Shown one piece after another: positions 1 to 5,391 of a stretch of DNA of 10,913 bases. Source of the stretch: Planctomycetaceae bacterium TMED10. GTDB taxonomy: Bacteria > Planctomycetota > Planctomycetia > Pirellulales > UBA7805. The notes below the pieces were generated by a model, which did no database searches, had not been told where the DNA came from, and was given only the letters and a program-made list of their open reading frames with translations. The stretch spans positions 1-10,913 of the forward strand of contig NHBP01000001.1 of NCBI GenBank assembly GCA_002168195.1. The letters are read 5' to 3'. Position numbers and translations under genes: made by a program. Every line of letters begins with the position of its first letter. Positions within the stretch are counted from its first letter, which is position 1.

Positions 1-1
1 G

Positions 2-307
2 CTATGGGAACAAAAATCTCCCGAAGGCTACTTAGCTATATGTGGTATATTACAAAAATATATAGACCAAGGAATCTCTGTTAATACTTCTTATAATCCC
101 GAACACTATGAGGATAATAAGATACCAATGTCAGCAATGATACAAGATACTGTCACTGCATACAAATATGGTTTAAAACAATTGTACTATTTCAATACGT
201 TTGATGGAGCTGGAGAAATGACAGACGGAGAAACATATCACGCGTATGACGGAGAATCAGAAACTTATAATGTAGATGATGAGGACTGTGATTCGTGCAA
301 GATTTAA
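2..307 (+). CDS. nrdA: Ribonucleotide reductase class Ia large subunit, C-terminal end (partial)
   Basis: This is the last 101 codons of the alpha subunit, which reduces ribonucleoside diphosphates to deoxyribonucleotides; the 5' part lies outside the window. Visible family marks are the stretch PMSAMIQDTVTAYKYGLKQ, the LYYFNTFDGA segment (compare LYYxNTRDGA in E. coli NrdA), and an acidic flexible tail ending DCDSCKI. The two tail cysteines (CxxC spacing) are the pair that shuttles electrons from glutaredoxin or thioredoxin to the active site. NrdB follows after one small gene and glutaredoxin lies further down the same operon, so the full pathway is clustered. The next gene starts inside the tail at 295. 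Identification is firm; only the 5' truncation limits it. Confidence 0.95.
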   Translation, partial: LWEQKSPEGYLAICGILQKYIDQGISVNTSYNPEHYEDNKIPMSAMIQDTVTAYKYGLKQLYYFNTFDGAGEMTDGETYHAYDGESETYNVDDEDCDSCKI

Positions 308-528
308 AAAGTAAGATAAATAAAAGAATGGATATTCTTCAGACTTGGATGGAAGAAGATTATCACATGAAAAGACCACAAGTAGTTTATGACCATACAC
401 TTACAATAAGTAAATTTTGGTCAGTACTTTCAGAAGAAGACAGAGAATATATACAATGCGCTCAAGATGCAATAACAGAAAAATCAACAATATCATGGAA
501 ACATAATGCCAATACTACAGAAAAATAA
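295..528 (+). CDS. Small hypothetical protein between nrdA and nrdB
   Basis: A 77-residue protein of unrecognised function. It starts at a GTG inside the last codons of nrdA (13-base overlap), with GAGG at 281-284 as a ribosome binding site 10 bases upstream, and ends 23 bases inside nrdB. It is mostly charged and helical, with two Trp (TWMEEDY, KFWSVLSEEDREY), and has no signal peptide, membrane segment or cysteine pair. A shorter form could start at the ATG at 328. Overlap with genes on both sides suggests translational coupling inside the reductase operon, so a role linked to ribonucleotide reductase is possible, but this rests only on position. Confidence 0.6.
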   Translation: MQDLKSKINKRMDILQTWMEEDYHMKRPQVVYDHTLTISKFWSVLSEEDREYIQCAQDAITEKSTISWKHNANTTEK

Positions 529-1579
529 AAAATCCCATTTAGAAAAAAACATGTTTTTAGACGAGCCAGTTGACGTTGCTCGTTATGACCAACTTAAATA
601 TCCACAAATAGATAAAATCACTGAAAAACAACTAGGATTCTTTTGGAGACCAGAAGAAGTAGATGTATCAAAAGACAAAAAAGACTTTGGAGAATTAACT
701 GACCATGAACAACATATATTCACGTCTAATCTCAAAAGGCAAATACTTCTGGACTCTGTACAAGGTAGGGCCCCGAACCTTGCTTTCCTTCCTATTGCTT
801 CGTTACCCGAAATTGAGAACTGGGTCGAAACCTGGTCCTTTTTTGAAACTATCCATAGTCGTTCTTATACTCATATTATTAGGAACGTTTATGCAAACCC
901 TTCAATAGTATTTGATTCTATGCTTGATGTAAAAGAAATTATGGATTGTGGTTCTGATATCGCAAGATATTATGACGATTTAATAACAGATAATAATTCA
1001 GCTACTAATAAAATACAACATAAAACATCATTATATATGGCAATGCTTTCGGCGAATGCTCTAGAAGGAATACGTTTTTATGTATCCTTCGCCTGCAGTT
1101 GGGCATTCGCTGAGCTTAAGAAGATGGAAGGCAACGCTAAAATTATTAAGTTTATTGCAAGAGATGAAAATACTCATCTTGCAGCAACTACAGTTATGAT
1201 TAAAAACTTAATAAAAGAAGATAAAGATTTCGAAAAGATAGCGAAAAAGAATGAAGAACAAGCTATTAAATTATTTGTAGATGTTATTGAACAAGAAAAA
1301 GCATGGGCAAGATACTTATTTAAAGATGGCTCAATGATTGGTTTAAATGAAACAATATTAGAAAATTACGTAGAATGGATAGGATGTAAAAGAATGAGAG
1401 CAATAGGTTTACCTTGTCCATACACAGTTCCTCAGATGAATCCACTGCCTTGGACGGAAAAGTGGATATCTGGAGGAAACGTACAAGTCGCTCCACAAGA
1501 AACAGAAATAACTTCGTATATAACTGGTGGAGTTAAACAAGACGTTGATGATTCAACATTAAAAGGATTAAGCTTATGA
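506..1579 (+). CDS. nrdB: Ribonucleotide reductase class Ia small subunit
   Basis: A 357-residue beta subunit that holds the diiron-tyrosyl radical cofactor and passes the radical to NrdA. The N-terminal block PVDVARYDQLKYPQIDK and KQLGFFWRPEEVDVSKD match E. coli and T4 NrdB closely. Predicted metal ligands are Asp83 (LLDS), Glu114 and His117 (ETIH), Glu187 (ALEGIRF), Glu221 and His224 (RDENTH). The radical Tyr is Tyr121 in HSRSYTHIIRN. The C-terminal tail (TSYITGGVKQ to LKGLSL) is the NrdA-docking end. The start at 506 gives the same length ahead of MFLDEP as in T4 and E. coli; a weak GGAA lies upstream. It ends in an ATGA overlap with the cytochrome gene. Parts of the gene (about 740-900 and 1081-1140) are clearly richer in GC than the rest. 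Confidence 0.97.
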   Translation: MPILQKNKKSHLEKNMFLDEPVDVARYDQLKYPQIDKITEKQLGFFWRPEEVDVSKDKKDFGELTDHEQHIFTSNLKRQILLDSVQGRAPNLAFLPIASLPEIENWVETWSFFETIHSRSYTHIIRNVYANPSIVFDSMLDVKEIMDCGSDIARYYDDLITDNNSATNKIQHKTSLYMAMLSANALEGIRFYVSFACSWAFAELKKMEGNAKIIKFIARDENTHLAATTVMIKNLIKEDKDFEKIAKKNEEQAIKLFVDVIEQEKAWARYLFKDGSMIGLNETILENYVEWIGCKRMRAIGLPCPYTVPQMNPLPWTEKWISGGNVQVAPQETEITSYITGGVKQDVDDSTLKGLSL

Positions 1580-2013
1580 AAGAATTAGGAATGACATTAT
1601 TAGGATGTTTTGCAATAGGATTATTTTTTGCAATGAAAGTATATCCAAATCTAGAATACTCCGGAGTTGGTGGAGGACATTCTTGTACAGGAGAATGTTA
1701 TGAGGAATATGTAAGAGTAAATGGAACATCAGTTGATATATTAAAAGCAAAACAAGCTCTTGCTGCAATGGATGAATTTAGTGCAATCAAACCTTTATGG
1801 GCAGGTTGTGCAGCATGTCATGGTCAACAAGGCGAAGGTATGGCAGTATTTCCAAAACTAGCAGGTCAATCAGCTGATTATATAGTTGACAGACTTAATA
1901 CATATAAGAATAGAGGAGAAGTTGGTCCTATGAGTTCTACTATGTGGGGTCAAGCAGGTATGTTATCAAGTGCAGACATGGAAATGTTAGGTAAATATAT
2001 TGAGACATTATAA
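1576..2013 (+). CDS. Membrane-anchored class I c-type cytochrome
   Basis: A 145-residue monohaem cytochrome c. Residues about 5-20 form a hydrophobic segment without a clear cleavage site, so it is probably anchored in the inner membrane with the haem domain in the periplasm. The haem attachment site is CAACH at 78-82 (His82 proximal ligand). Met123, seven residues before LSSAD, has the spacing expected of the distal ligand in c553/c4-like domains; Met119 is an alternative. PKLAGQSADYIVDRL and the ending DMEMLGKYIETL are typical of the fold. Two extra cysteines, Cys37 and Cys41, lie between anchor and haem domain. AAGGA at 1563-1567 is a good ribosome binding site and the ATGA overlap with nrdB indicates coupling. 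It probably carries electrons to or from a respiratory complex; partner unknown. Host origin is likely. Confidence 0.9.
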   Translation: MKELGMTLLGCFAIGLFFAMKVYPNLEYSGVGGGHSCTGECYEEYVRVNGTSVDILKAKQALAAMDEFSAIKPLWAGCAACHGQQGEGMAVFPKLAGQSADYIVDRLNTYKNRGEVGPMSSTMWGQAGMLSSADMEMLGKYIETL

Positions 2014-2219
2014 TGTTTATACCTTGGTTCACAAAACCCGAAACGGAAAAGAAAATATTACAAGCAGCTAATCTTGCACCAAGCGAAGATATGCTGGAAA
2101 AAATTGTAGAAGTACACCCTATGAAACAAATAGCAATTATGTCAGTAGTTCAAGTATTAGTATTTGGATTTATGTTGCTTAGTTTCTGGATAATAAATTT
2201 ATATATAGAAGGATTATAA
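2013..2219 (+). CDS. Small single-helix membrane protein beside cytochrome c
   Basis: A 68-residue protein of unrecognised family. The first 35 residues are polar (MFIPWFTKPETEKK, then a helical acidic and basic stretch) and residues about 37-60 (IAIMSVVQVLVFGFMLLSFWII) form one transmembrane helix near the C-terminus. There are no cysteines or haem motifs. The start codon shares one base with the stop of the cytochrome gene (TAATG), so the two are very likely made together. The polar N-terminus carries more charges than the short C-terminal tail, and which side it faces is unclear. It may be a membrane partner or assembly factor for the cytochrome, or a small subunit that docks on an oxidase. 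That role is inferred from gene order only. Confidence 0.75.
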   Translation: MFIPWFTKPETEKKILQAANLAPSEDMLEKIVEVHPMKQIAIMSVVQVLVFGFMLLSFWIINLYIEGL

Positions 2220-2220
2220 T

Positions 2221-2484
2221 ATGATAATAGAAATTTACGGTAAAGATAATTGCCCGTACTGCGATATGGCAGTAAATATATCACAACAATTCATACAAGA
2301 AAGCGAACACAAGTATGAATACTTTAAATTAGACAGAGATTTTACAAGAGAACAGCTCTTTGAAAAATTTCCAGGAGCAAGAACTTTTCCACAAGTCACT
2401 ATAGATGGTCATGCAATCGGTGGTTATACTGAATTGAAAGAACATATTGAAGGAACACGGTCTGTGGAGTTCTTAACAGAATGA
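2221..2484 (+). CDS. Glutaredoxin
   Basis: An 87-residue dithiol glutaredoxin. The CPYC active site is at residues 11-14, the cis-proline is in TFPQV (around residues 56-60) and the glutathione-binding loop is GGYTEL (67-72). The length equals that of bacterial Grx1/Grx3 and T4 NrdC-type proteins. It would re-reduce the C-terminal cysteine pair of NrdA, using host glutathione and glutathione reductase. GAAGGA at 2208-2213 is a good ribosome binding site. The gene lies in the same run as nrdA and nrdB, which supports this role, and ends in an ATGA overlap with the zinc-ribbon gene. It could also serve the cytochrome, but nothing in the sequence shows this. Confidence 0.95.
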   Translation: MIIEIYGKDNCPYCDMAVNISQQFIQESEHKYEYFKLDRDFTREQLFEKFPGARTFPQVTIDGHAIGGYTELKEHIEGTRSVEFLTE

Positions 2485-2609
2485 TTCTAGAATGCGAATA
2501 TTGTTATTCACGTATAGTCATTAAACCAGATGAACCTATTAAAATAAATTTTTGTCCTCATTGTGGTGAACCCACAGATGATTCAGACGAATTAGACTTT
2601 AATGAATAA
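2481..2609 (+). CDS. 42-aa zinc-ribbon protein
   Basis: A short gene that starts in an ATGA overlap with glutaredoxin, has GGAG at 2466-2469 upstream, and ends 8 bases inside the GIY-YIG gene. The product has two CxxC knuckles, CEYC at residues 5-8 and CPHCG at 25-29, separated by 16 residues, and then an acidic tail. This is the pattern of a single zinc ribbon. Such mini-proteins in phages may bind nucleic acid or host proteins such as RNA polymerase, but the sequence does not indicate which. Its size is below the cut-off of many gene callers. The paired cysteines and tight overlaps on both sides argue that it is real. Confidence 0.72.
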   Translation: MILECEYCYSRIVIKPDEPIKINFCPHCGEPTDDSDELDFNE

Positions 2610-3039
2610 TTGGATATATCAAGGACTAAAGTTTGAGCCTGATGAACCTTTTACATTCGAAAGATATGGAAAGGATTGGTATGGATTCGTATATTGTATA
2701 ACTAATCGAGCTACAAACAAAAAATATATAGGCAAGAAATTCTTTTGGAAGCCTAAAACATTACCTATAACTAAGAAAAGAAAAAGACGTCAAAGACTTA
2801 AAGTCGAATCTGATTGGCGTACATATTATGGTTCCAATAAACACTTACAAGAAGATGTACTAGAGATGGGAGAAGATTTTTTTTATAGAGAAATAATCTA
2901 CCTATGTAAAACTAAAGGTGAGTGCGCGTATTATGAAGCAAAAGAACAATTTGACAAAGAAGTTTTATTAAGTGAAAATTACTATAATGGTATAATCAAT
3001 TGCAGAATTGGTGGAAATGCAGTAAAAAACTTAAAATAA
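2602..3039 (+). CDS. GIY-YIG family nuclease (Seg-like or phage-specific)
   Basis: A 145-residue protein with a GIY-YIG nuclease core. Residues 29-31 (FVY, in GFVYCITN) stand for GIY and 42-44 are YIG in KKYIGKKFFW. A very basic stretch follows (KKRKRRQRLK, 58-67), then the conserved-looking DWRTYYGSNKHLQ, with Arg73 in the catalytic Arg position. The catalytic Glu is probably Glu112 in AYYEAKEQF, and ENYYNG (125-130) holds the late Asn. The family cuts DNA with one metal ion; in T4-like phages it includes free-standing homing enzymes and resident nucleases. No DNA-binding repeat is attached, and it is shorter than T4 Seg enzymes, so a resident repair or host-DNA nuclease is as likely as a homing enzyme. 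No strong Shine-Dalgarno; it is probably coupled to the gene before it. Confidence 0.75.
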   Translation: MNNWIYQGLKFEPDEPFTFERYGKDWYGFVYCITNRATNKKYIGKKFFWKPKTLPITKKRKRRQRLKVESDWRTYYGSNKHLQEDVLEMGEDFFYREIIYLCKTKGECAYYEAKEQFDKEVLLSENYYNGIINCRIGGNAVKNLK

Positions 3040-3042
3040 ACG

Positions 3043-3071
3043 TTTACATTTGCTCAAAAGTATGGTATAAT
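3043..3071 (+). promoter_or_regulatory. Sigma70-type promoter, copy 1, predicted near-leaderless
   Basis: TTTACA at 3043-3048, a 17-base spacer, and TATAAT at 3066-3071 preceded by TGG (extended -10). The predicted start is near 3078, two bases before the ATG at 3080, so the mRNA should have almost no leader. It lies in the short gap after the GIY-YIG gene and shares TTTACATTT-like and TGGTATAATATA blocks with the copies at 4807 and 7478. It should be read by unmodified host RNA polymerase early in infection. Confidence 0.85.
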
Positions 3072-3079
3072 ATAGGTAT

Positions 3080-3541
3080 ATGACTAAAAAATATAAAGAT
3101 AATGTTATTCAATTTCCAACGAAAAAAGAATTAACGCAAAAAGAAGAATCAGAAATCCTAGACGAATTAAGTAATGAATGTGTAGAATCATCTCATATAC
3201 TTATGGAAGTCATGGAAGAGTTTATTAATACTGGTCAAGTAACTGAAGGGTTAATGGATTTAAATTTCAGAGATGAAACAGTCCAAGAATCTAGAGATAT
3301 GTTTGTTATAGTAAATTTATTAAATGCAATGTTTAATCGTTATTATGGTATACCTCATGGTCTACATCAAACACTTGATAATGCTTATATAAAAGTAAAA
3401 GAAATGATTCTTATTAATGAAGAAGCAAATCATGATTTGGCTGATTTTGTATTCACACCAGAAGGTAGTGACCAAGAAATTCTCTTTACTCCTGATTTTG
3501 ATTTAGACCCACCGGAAGAGGACCCAGATGATACTAATTGA
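3080..3541 (+). CDS. Acidic hypothetical phage protein upstream of RNase H
   Basis: A 153-residue protein I do not recognise. It begins with a short basic segment and VIQFPTKKE, has a predicted helical core (DELSNECVESSHILMEVMEE, and RDMFVIVNLLNAMFNRYYG at about 91-109) and ends in a strongly acidic tail (DFDLDPPEEDPDDTN). No membrane segment or catalytic motif is visible. The start at 3080 is fixed by the promoter directly before it, and there is no good Shine-Dalgarno. It overlaps the RNase H gene by 14 bases. The acidic tail could mimic DNA or contact a basic protein. In T4 the corresponding area holds transcription and replication accessory genes, but I see no match to gp33, gp59 or DsbA. 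Confidence 0.75.
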   Translation: MTKKYKDNVIQFPTKKELTQKEESEILDELSNECVESSHILMEVMEEFINTGQVTEGLMDLNFRDETVQESRDMFVIVNLLNAMFNRYYGIPHGLHQTLDNAYIKVKEMILINEEANHDLADFVFTPEGSDQEILFTPDFDLDPPEEDPDDTN

Positions 3542-4382
3542 TTATTCACAAATCGCGCTATCTAATATAATAGTGCAAAAACTAAATGATGAAAGCATGA
3601 TAAGGCATATGATACTTAACAGTATTCGAATGTATAACAAAAGATATAGAGAAGAATATGGACAACTTGTTATATGTGCTGATGGTATGAATACATGGAG
3701 AAAAGAATTCTTTCCTGAATACAAAGCATCTCGTAAAAAGAACAGAGATAGTTCAGGACAAGATTGGTCAGAAATCTTTAGGATTCTACATACAGTAAGA
3801 GATGAAATAAATGAATATATGCCATACAAAGTTGTACACTTAGAAGGCGTAGAAGCTGATGATGTTATTGGTACACTTACAATGCAAACACAAGAGTTTG
3901 GCCAAGCAGAACCAGTAATGATTATATCATCAGACAAAGACTTTATACAACTACAAAAGTTTAATAATGTAAAACAATTTAGTCCTATACAAAAGAAATT
4001 TGTCACTGATAAAAATCCAAGAACTTATTTGTTTAATCATGTAATGAGAGGAGATAGTGGAGATGGTATACCAAATGTTCTTTCAGCTGATGATACATTT
4101 ATATCAGAAAAAAGCCAAACTCCTTTAAGACAAACAAAGATAGATAATTGGTTAGAAAATGCTGATAATCTAAGAGAACACATGGATGATGAGATATATC
4201 GTAACTATCAACGTAATAAAAAGCTTATTGATTTAACTGATATACCAGAAGACATACAAGAAAGTATTATAAATACTTTTAATGGGCAAACAAAAACACC
4301 TAACATGAGAGTGTTAAACTATTTAATTAAAAAAAGATGCAATCATTTGATTGAGGTCGTGGAGGAATTTTACAATGGCTAG
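3528..4382 (+). CDS. rnh: T4 RNase H-type 5'-3' exonuclease (FEN-1 family)
   Basis: A 284-residue flap-endonuclease family protein that would remove RNA primers from lagging-strand fragments. T4 RNase H (305 residues) aligns along the whole length. Asp5 is in LIDYSQIALS; Asp52 is in the ICADGMNTWRKEF segment; EGVEADDVIG (106-115) carries Glu109, Asp111 and Asp112; SSDKDFIQL (134-142) carries Asp136 and Asp138; RGDSGDGIPN (174-183) is the helix-hairpin-helix region with Asp176 and Asp179. All expected acidic metal ligands are present. It lacks the roughly 14-residue N-terminal extension of the T4 protein. AGAGGA just before the ATG (GAGGA at 3518-3522) is a good ribosome binding site. It probably shares the transcript from the 3043 promoter. 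Confidence 0.95.
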   Translation: MILIDYSQIALSNIIVQKLNDESMIRHMILNSIRMYNKRYREEYGQLVICADGMNTWRKEFFPEYKASRKKNRDSSGQDWSEIFRILHTVRDEINEYMPYKVVHLEGVEADDVIGTLTMQTQEFGQAEPVMIISSDKDFIQLQKFNNVKQFSPIQKKFVTDKNPRTYLFNHVMRGDSGDGIPNVLSADDTFISEKSQTPLRQTKIDNWLENADNLREHMDDEIYRNYQRNKKLIDLTDIPEDIQESIINTFNGQTKTPNMRVLNYLIKKRCNHLIEVVEEFYNG

Positions 4383-4803
4383 AAAATTAATATCAGAAGT
4401 CCTAGCAGAAGCAGGCAAAATCGTACAGCGTGAAGAACGTATAAAGTTCTTACGACTAAATAAATCACCAGGTCTTACAGACATACTTAGAATTAACTAT
4501 GACGATAGTATAGTATCAGTATTACCATTAGGAGCTCCGTCTTATAAACAAGATGACGCACCTAAAGGCTATGAGTATACAATATTAAATAAAGCATATA
4601 CACAATTTAAGTATTTCTTTAAAGGACCTGTAGCAAATGATATGAAACCTCTTAAAAGAGAAGGTTTATTTTTAAATCTATTAGAGTCACTTAATCCAGA
4701 AGAAGCTGAATTGCTTATATCTGCAAAAGATAAAAAAATGAAAGCTAAGGGTATAACTAAAAGATTAGTTAATGATGCCTTTCCTGGATTATTAGTAAAA
4801 TAA
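4375..4803 (+). CDS. DUF6433-like conserved T4-like phage protein
   Basis: A 142-residue protein of a family that, to my recollection, is common in marine T4-like phages (DUF6433) and has no known function. Recognisable blocks are KLISEVLAEAGK at the N-terminus, the DILRINYDDSIVSVLPLG segment, DAPKGYEYTILNKAY, and the C-terminal LLESLNPEEAELLISAKDKK followed by KGITKRLVNDAFPGLL. GGAGGA at 4361-4366, 8 bases before the ATG at 4375, is one of the best ribosome binding sites in the window and settles this start over an upstream TTG at 4351. It overlaps the end of RNase H by 8 bases. The context is DNA replication; a recombination or replication accessory role is possible but not shown. Confidence 0.85.
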   Translation: MARKLISEVLAEAGKIVQREERIKFLRLNKSPGLTDILRINYDDSIVSVLPLGAPSYKQDDAPKGYEYTILNKAYTQFKYFFKGPVANDMKPLKREGLFLNLLESLNPEEAELLISAKDKKMKAKGITKRLVNDAFPGLLVK

Positions 4804-4806
4804 TCC

Positions 4807-4835
4807 TTTACATTTACCACGCATTGTGGTATAAT
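4807..4835 (+). promoter_or_regulatory. Sigma70-type promoter, copy 2, predicted leaderless
   Basis: TTTACA at 4807-4812, a 17-base spacer, and TATAAT at 4830-4835 with TGG before it. The predicted start, about 4842, is one base from the ATG at 4843. The spacer holds a 6-base inverted repeat (TACCAC 4815-4820, GTGGTA 4826-4831), absent from the other two copies, which could be an operator. The promoter starts a new transcription group after the DUF6433-like gene. Confidence 0.87.
4815..4831. repeat. Inverted repeat inside promoter copy 2
   Basis: TACCAC (4815-4820), loop GCATT, GTGGTA (4826-4831). The perfect 6-base arms run from three bases after the -35 box into the first bases of the -10 box. 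A bound dimeric regulator would block this promoter. As RNA it would be a short hairpin without a T-tract, so a terminator is unlikely. It may be a chance pairing. Confidence 0.4.
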
Positions 4836-4842
4836 ATATATT

Positions 4843-5391
4843 ATGAACATTTTTATACTCAACAATGACCCAGTGCTAGCAGCACAAGAGCAATGTGACA
4901 AACATGTTGTTAAAATGATTGTTGAATCAGCTCAAATGCTATCAACTGTTCATCGTATGCTTGATGGTACTATGGAACGTAGACCATCTAAGTCAGGTGC
5001 AATGCTTCAGTATTGGAAACTTCATGACGACCGTGAAGATATAGTATACAAAGCATGTCATTTCAATCATCCATCAACTGTATGGACAAGAGAATCAAAA
5101 GCTAACTATGATTGGCACTACAAACATTTTATAGGTCTATGTGACGAATATACTTATCGTTATGGTAAAGTACATTCAACAGATACAAAGCTAAGAAACC
5201 ATCTAGTATATTCACCAAATAATATTCCAATGAAAGGAATGACTCCATTCAAACTTGCAATGGGTTCTAATCCTGAATGTATGTTTGAAGATGCTGTTAA
5301 ATCTTATCGTGCATTCTATCATACTAAACAAGCAAAGTTTAATATGGCATGGACAAAACGTCCACAGCCAAAATGGTTCAATGCTGTATAA
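4843..5391 (+). CDS. Conserved marine T4-like phage protein of unknown function
   Basis: A 182-residue protein. I recall similar sequences in marine T4-like phages but know no function. It starts MNIFILNNDPVLAAQEQCDK, followed by HVVKMIVESAQMLSTVHRML; then a His-rich middle with HFNHPSTVWTRES and NYDWHYKH, CDEYTYRYGKVHSTDTKL, and a C-terminal WTKRPQPKWF. Many His, Asp, Glu and Trp residues sit in strongly patterned motifs, which suggests a soluble enzyme, possibly metal-dependent, rather than a structural protein. There is no signal peptide or membrane segment. The ATG lies one base after the predicted transcription start, with no Shine-Dalgarno. It leads a group containing a glycosyltransferase and a nuclease. 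It overlaps the next gene by 11 bases. Confidence 0.8.
   Translation: MNIFILNNDPVLAAQEQCDKHVVKMIVESAQMLSTVHRMLDGTMERRPSKSGAMLQYWKLHDDREDIVYKACHFNHPSTVWTRESKANYDWHYKHFIGLCDEYTYRYGKVHSTDTKLRNHLVYSPNNIPMKGMTPFKLAMGSNPECMFEDAVKSYRAFYHTKQAKFNMAWTKRPQPKWFNAV

Noticed and set aside
705..908. 67-codon open frame on the plus strand
   Set aside because: Out-of-frame shadow of nrdB.
1594..1611. Lipobox-like LLGC at cytochrome residues 8-11
   Set aside because: The hydrophobic stretch before the Cys is too short and position -2 is Leu; an uncleaved membrane anchor fits better.
2991..2996. TGGTATAAT resembling the promoter -10 box
   Set aside because: Inside the GIY-YIG gene; the base positions 17 upstream read TTAAGT, not TTTACA.
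3542..4006. 154-codon open frame on the minus strand
   Set aside because: Fully antisense to RNase H, which is secure; low-complexity Ser/Cys/Ile-rich product typical of a shadow frame.
4268..4275. TATAAATA (late promoter-like)
   Set aside because: Inside RNase H, not near a gene start at the expected distance; expected by chance in AT-rich DNA.
4351..4374. TTG start for the DUF6433-like protein
   Set aside because: GGAGGA at 4361-4366 is ideally placed for the ATG at 4375, and family N-termini begin near there.
4569..4901. 110-codon open frame on the minus strand
   Set aside because: Antisense to the DUF6433-like gene and the next promoter; no ribosome binding site or family match.
5255..5380. 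Longer open frame upstream of the glycosyltransferase start
   Set aside because: These 42 codons lie wholly over the previous gene, have no family resemblance, and the ATG at 5381 gives an 11-base overlap like other genes here.
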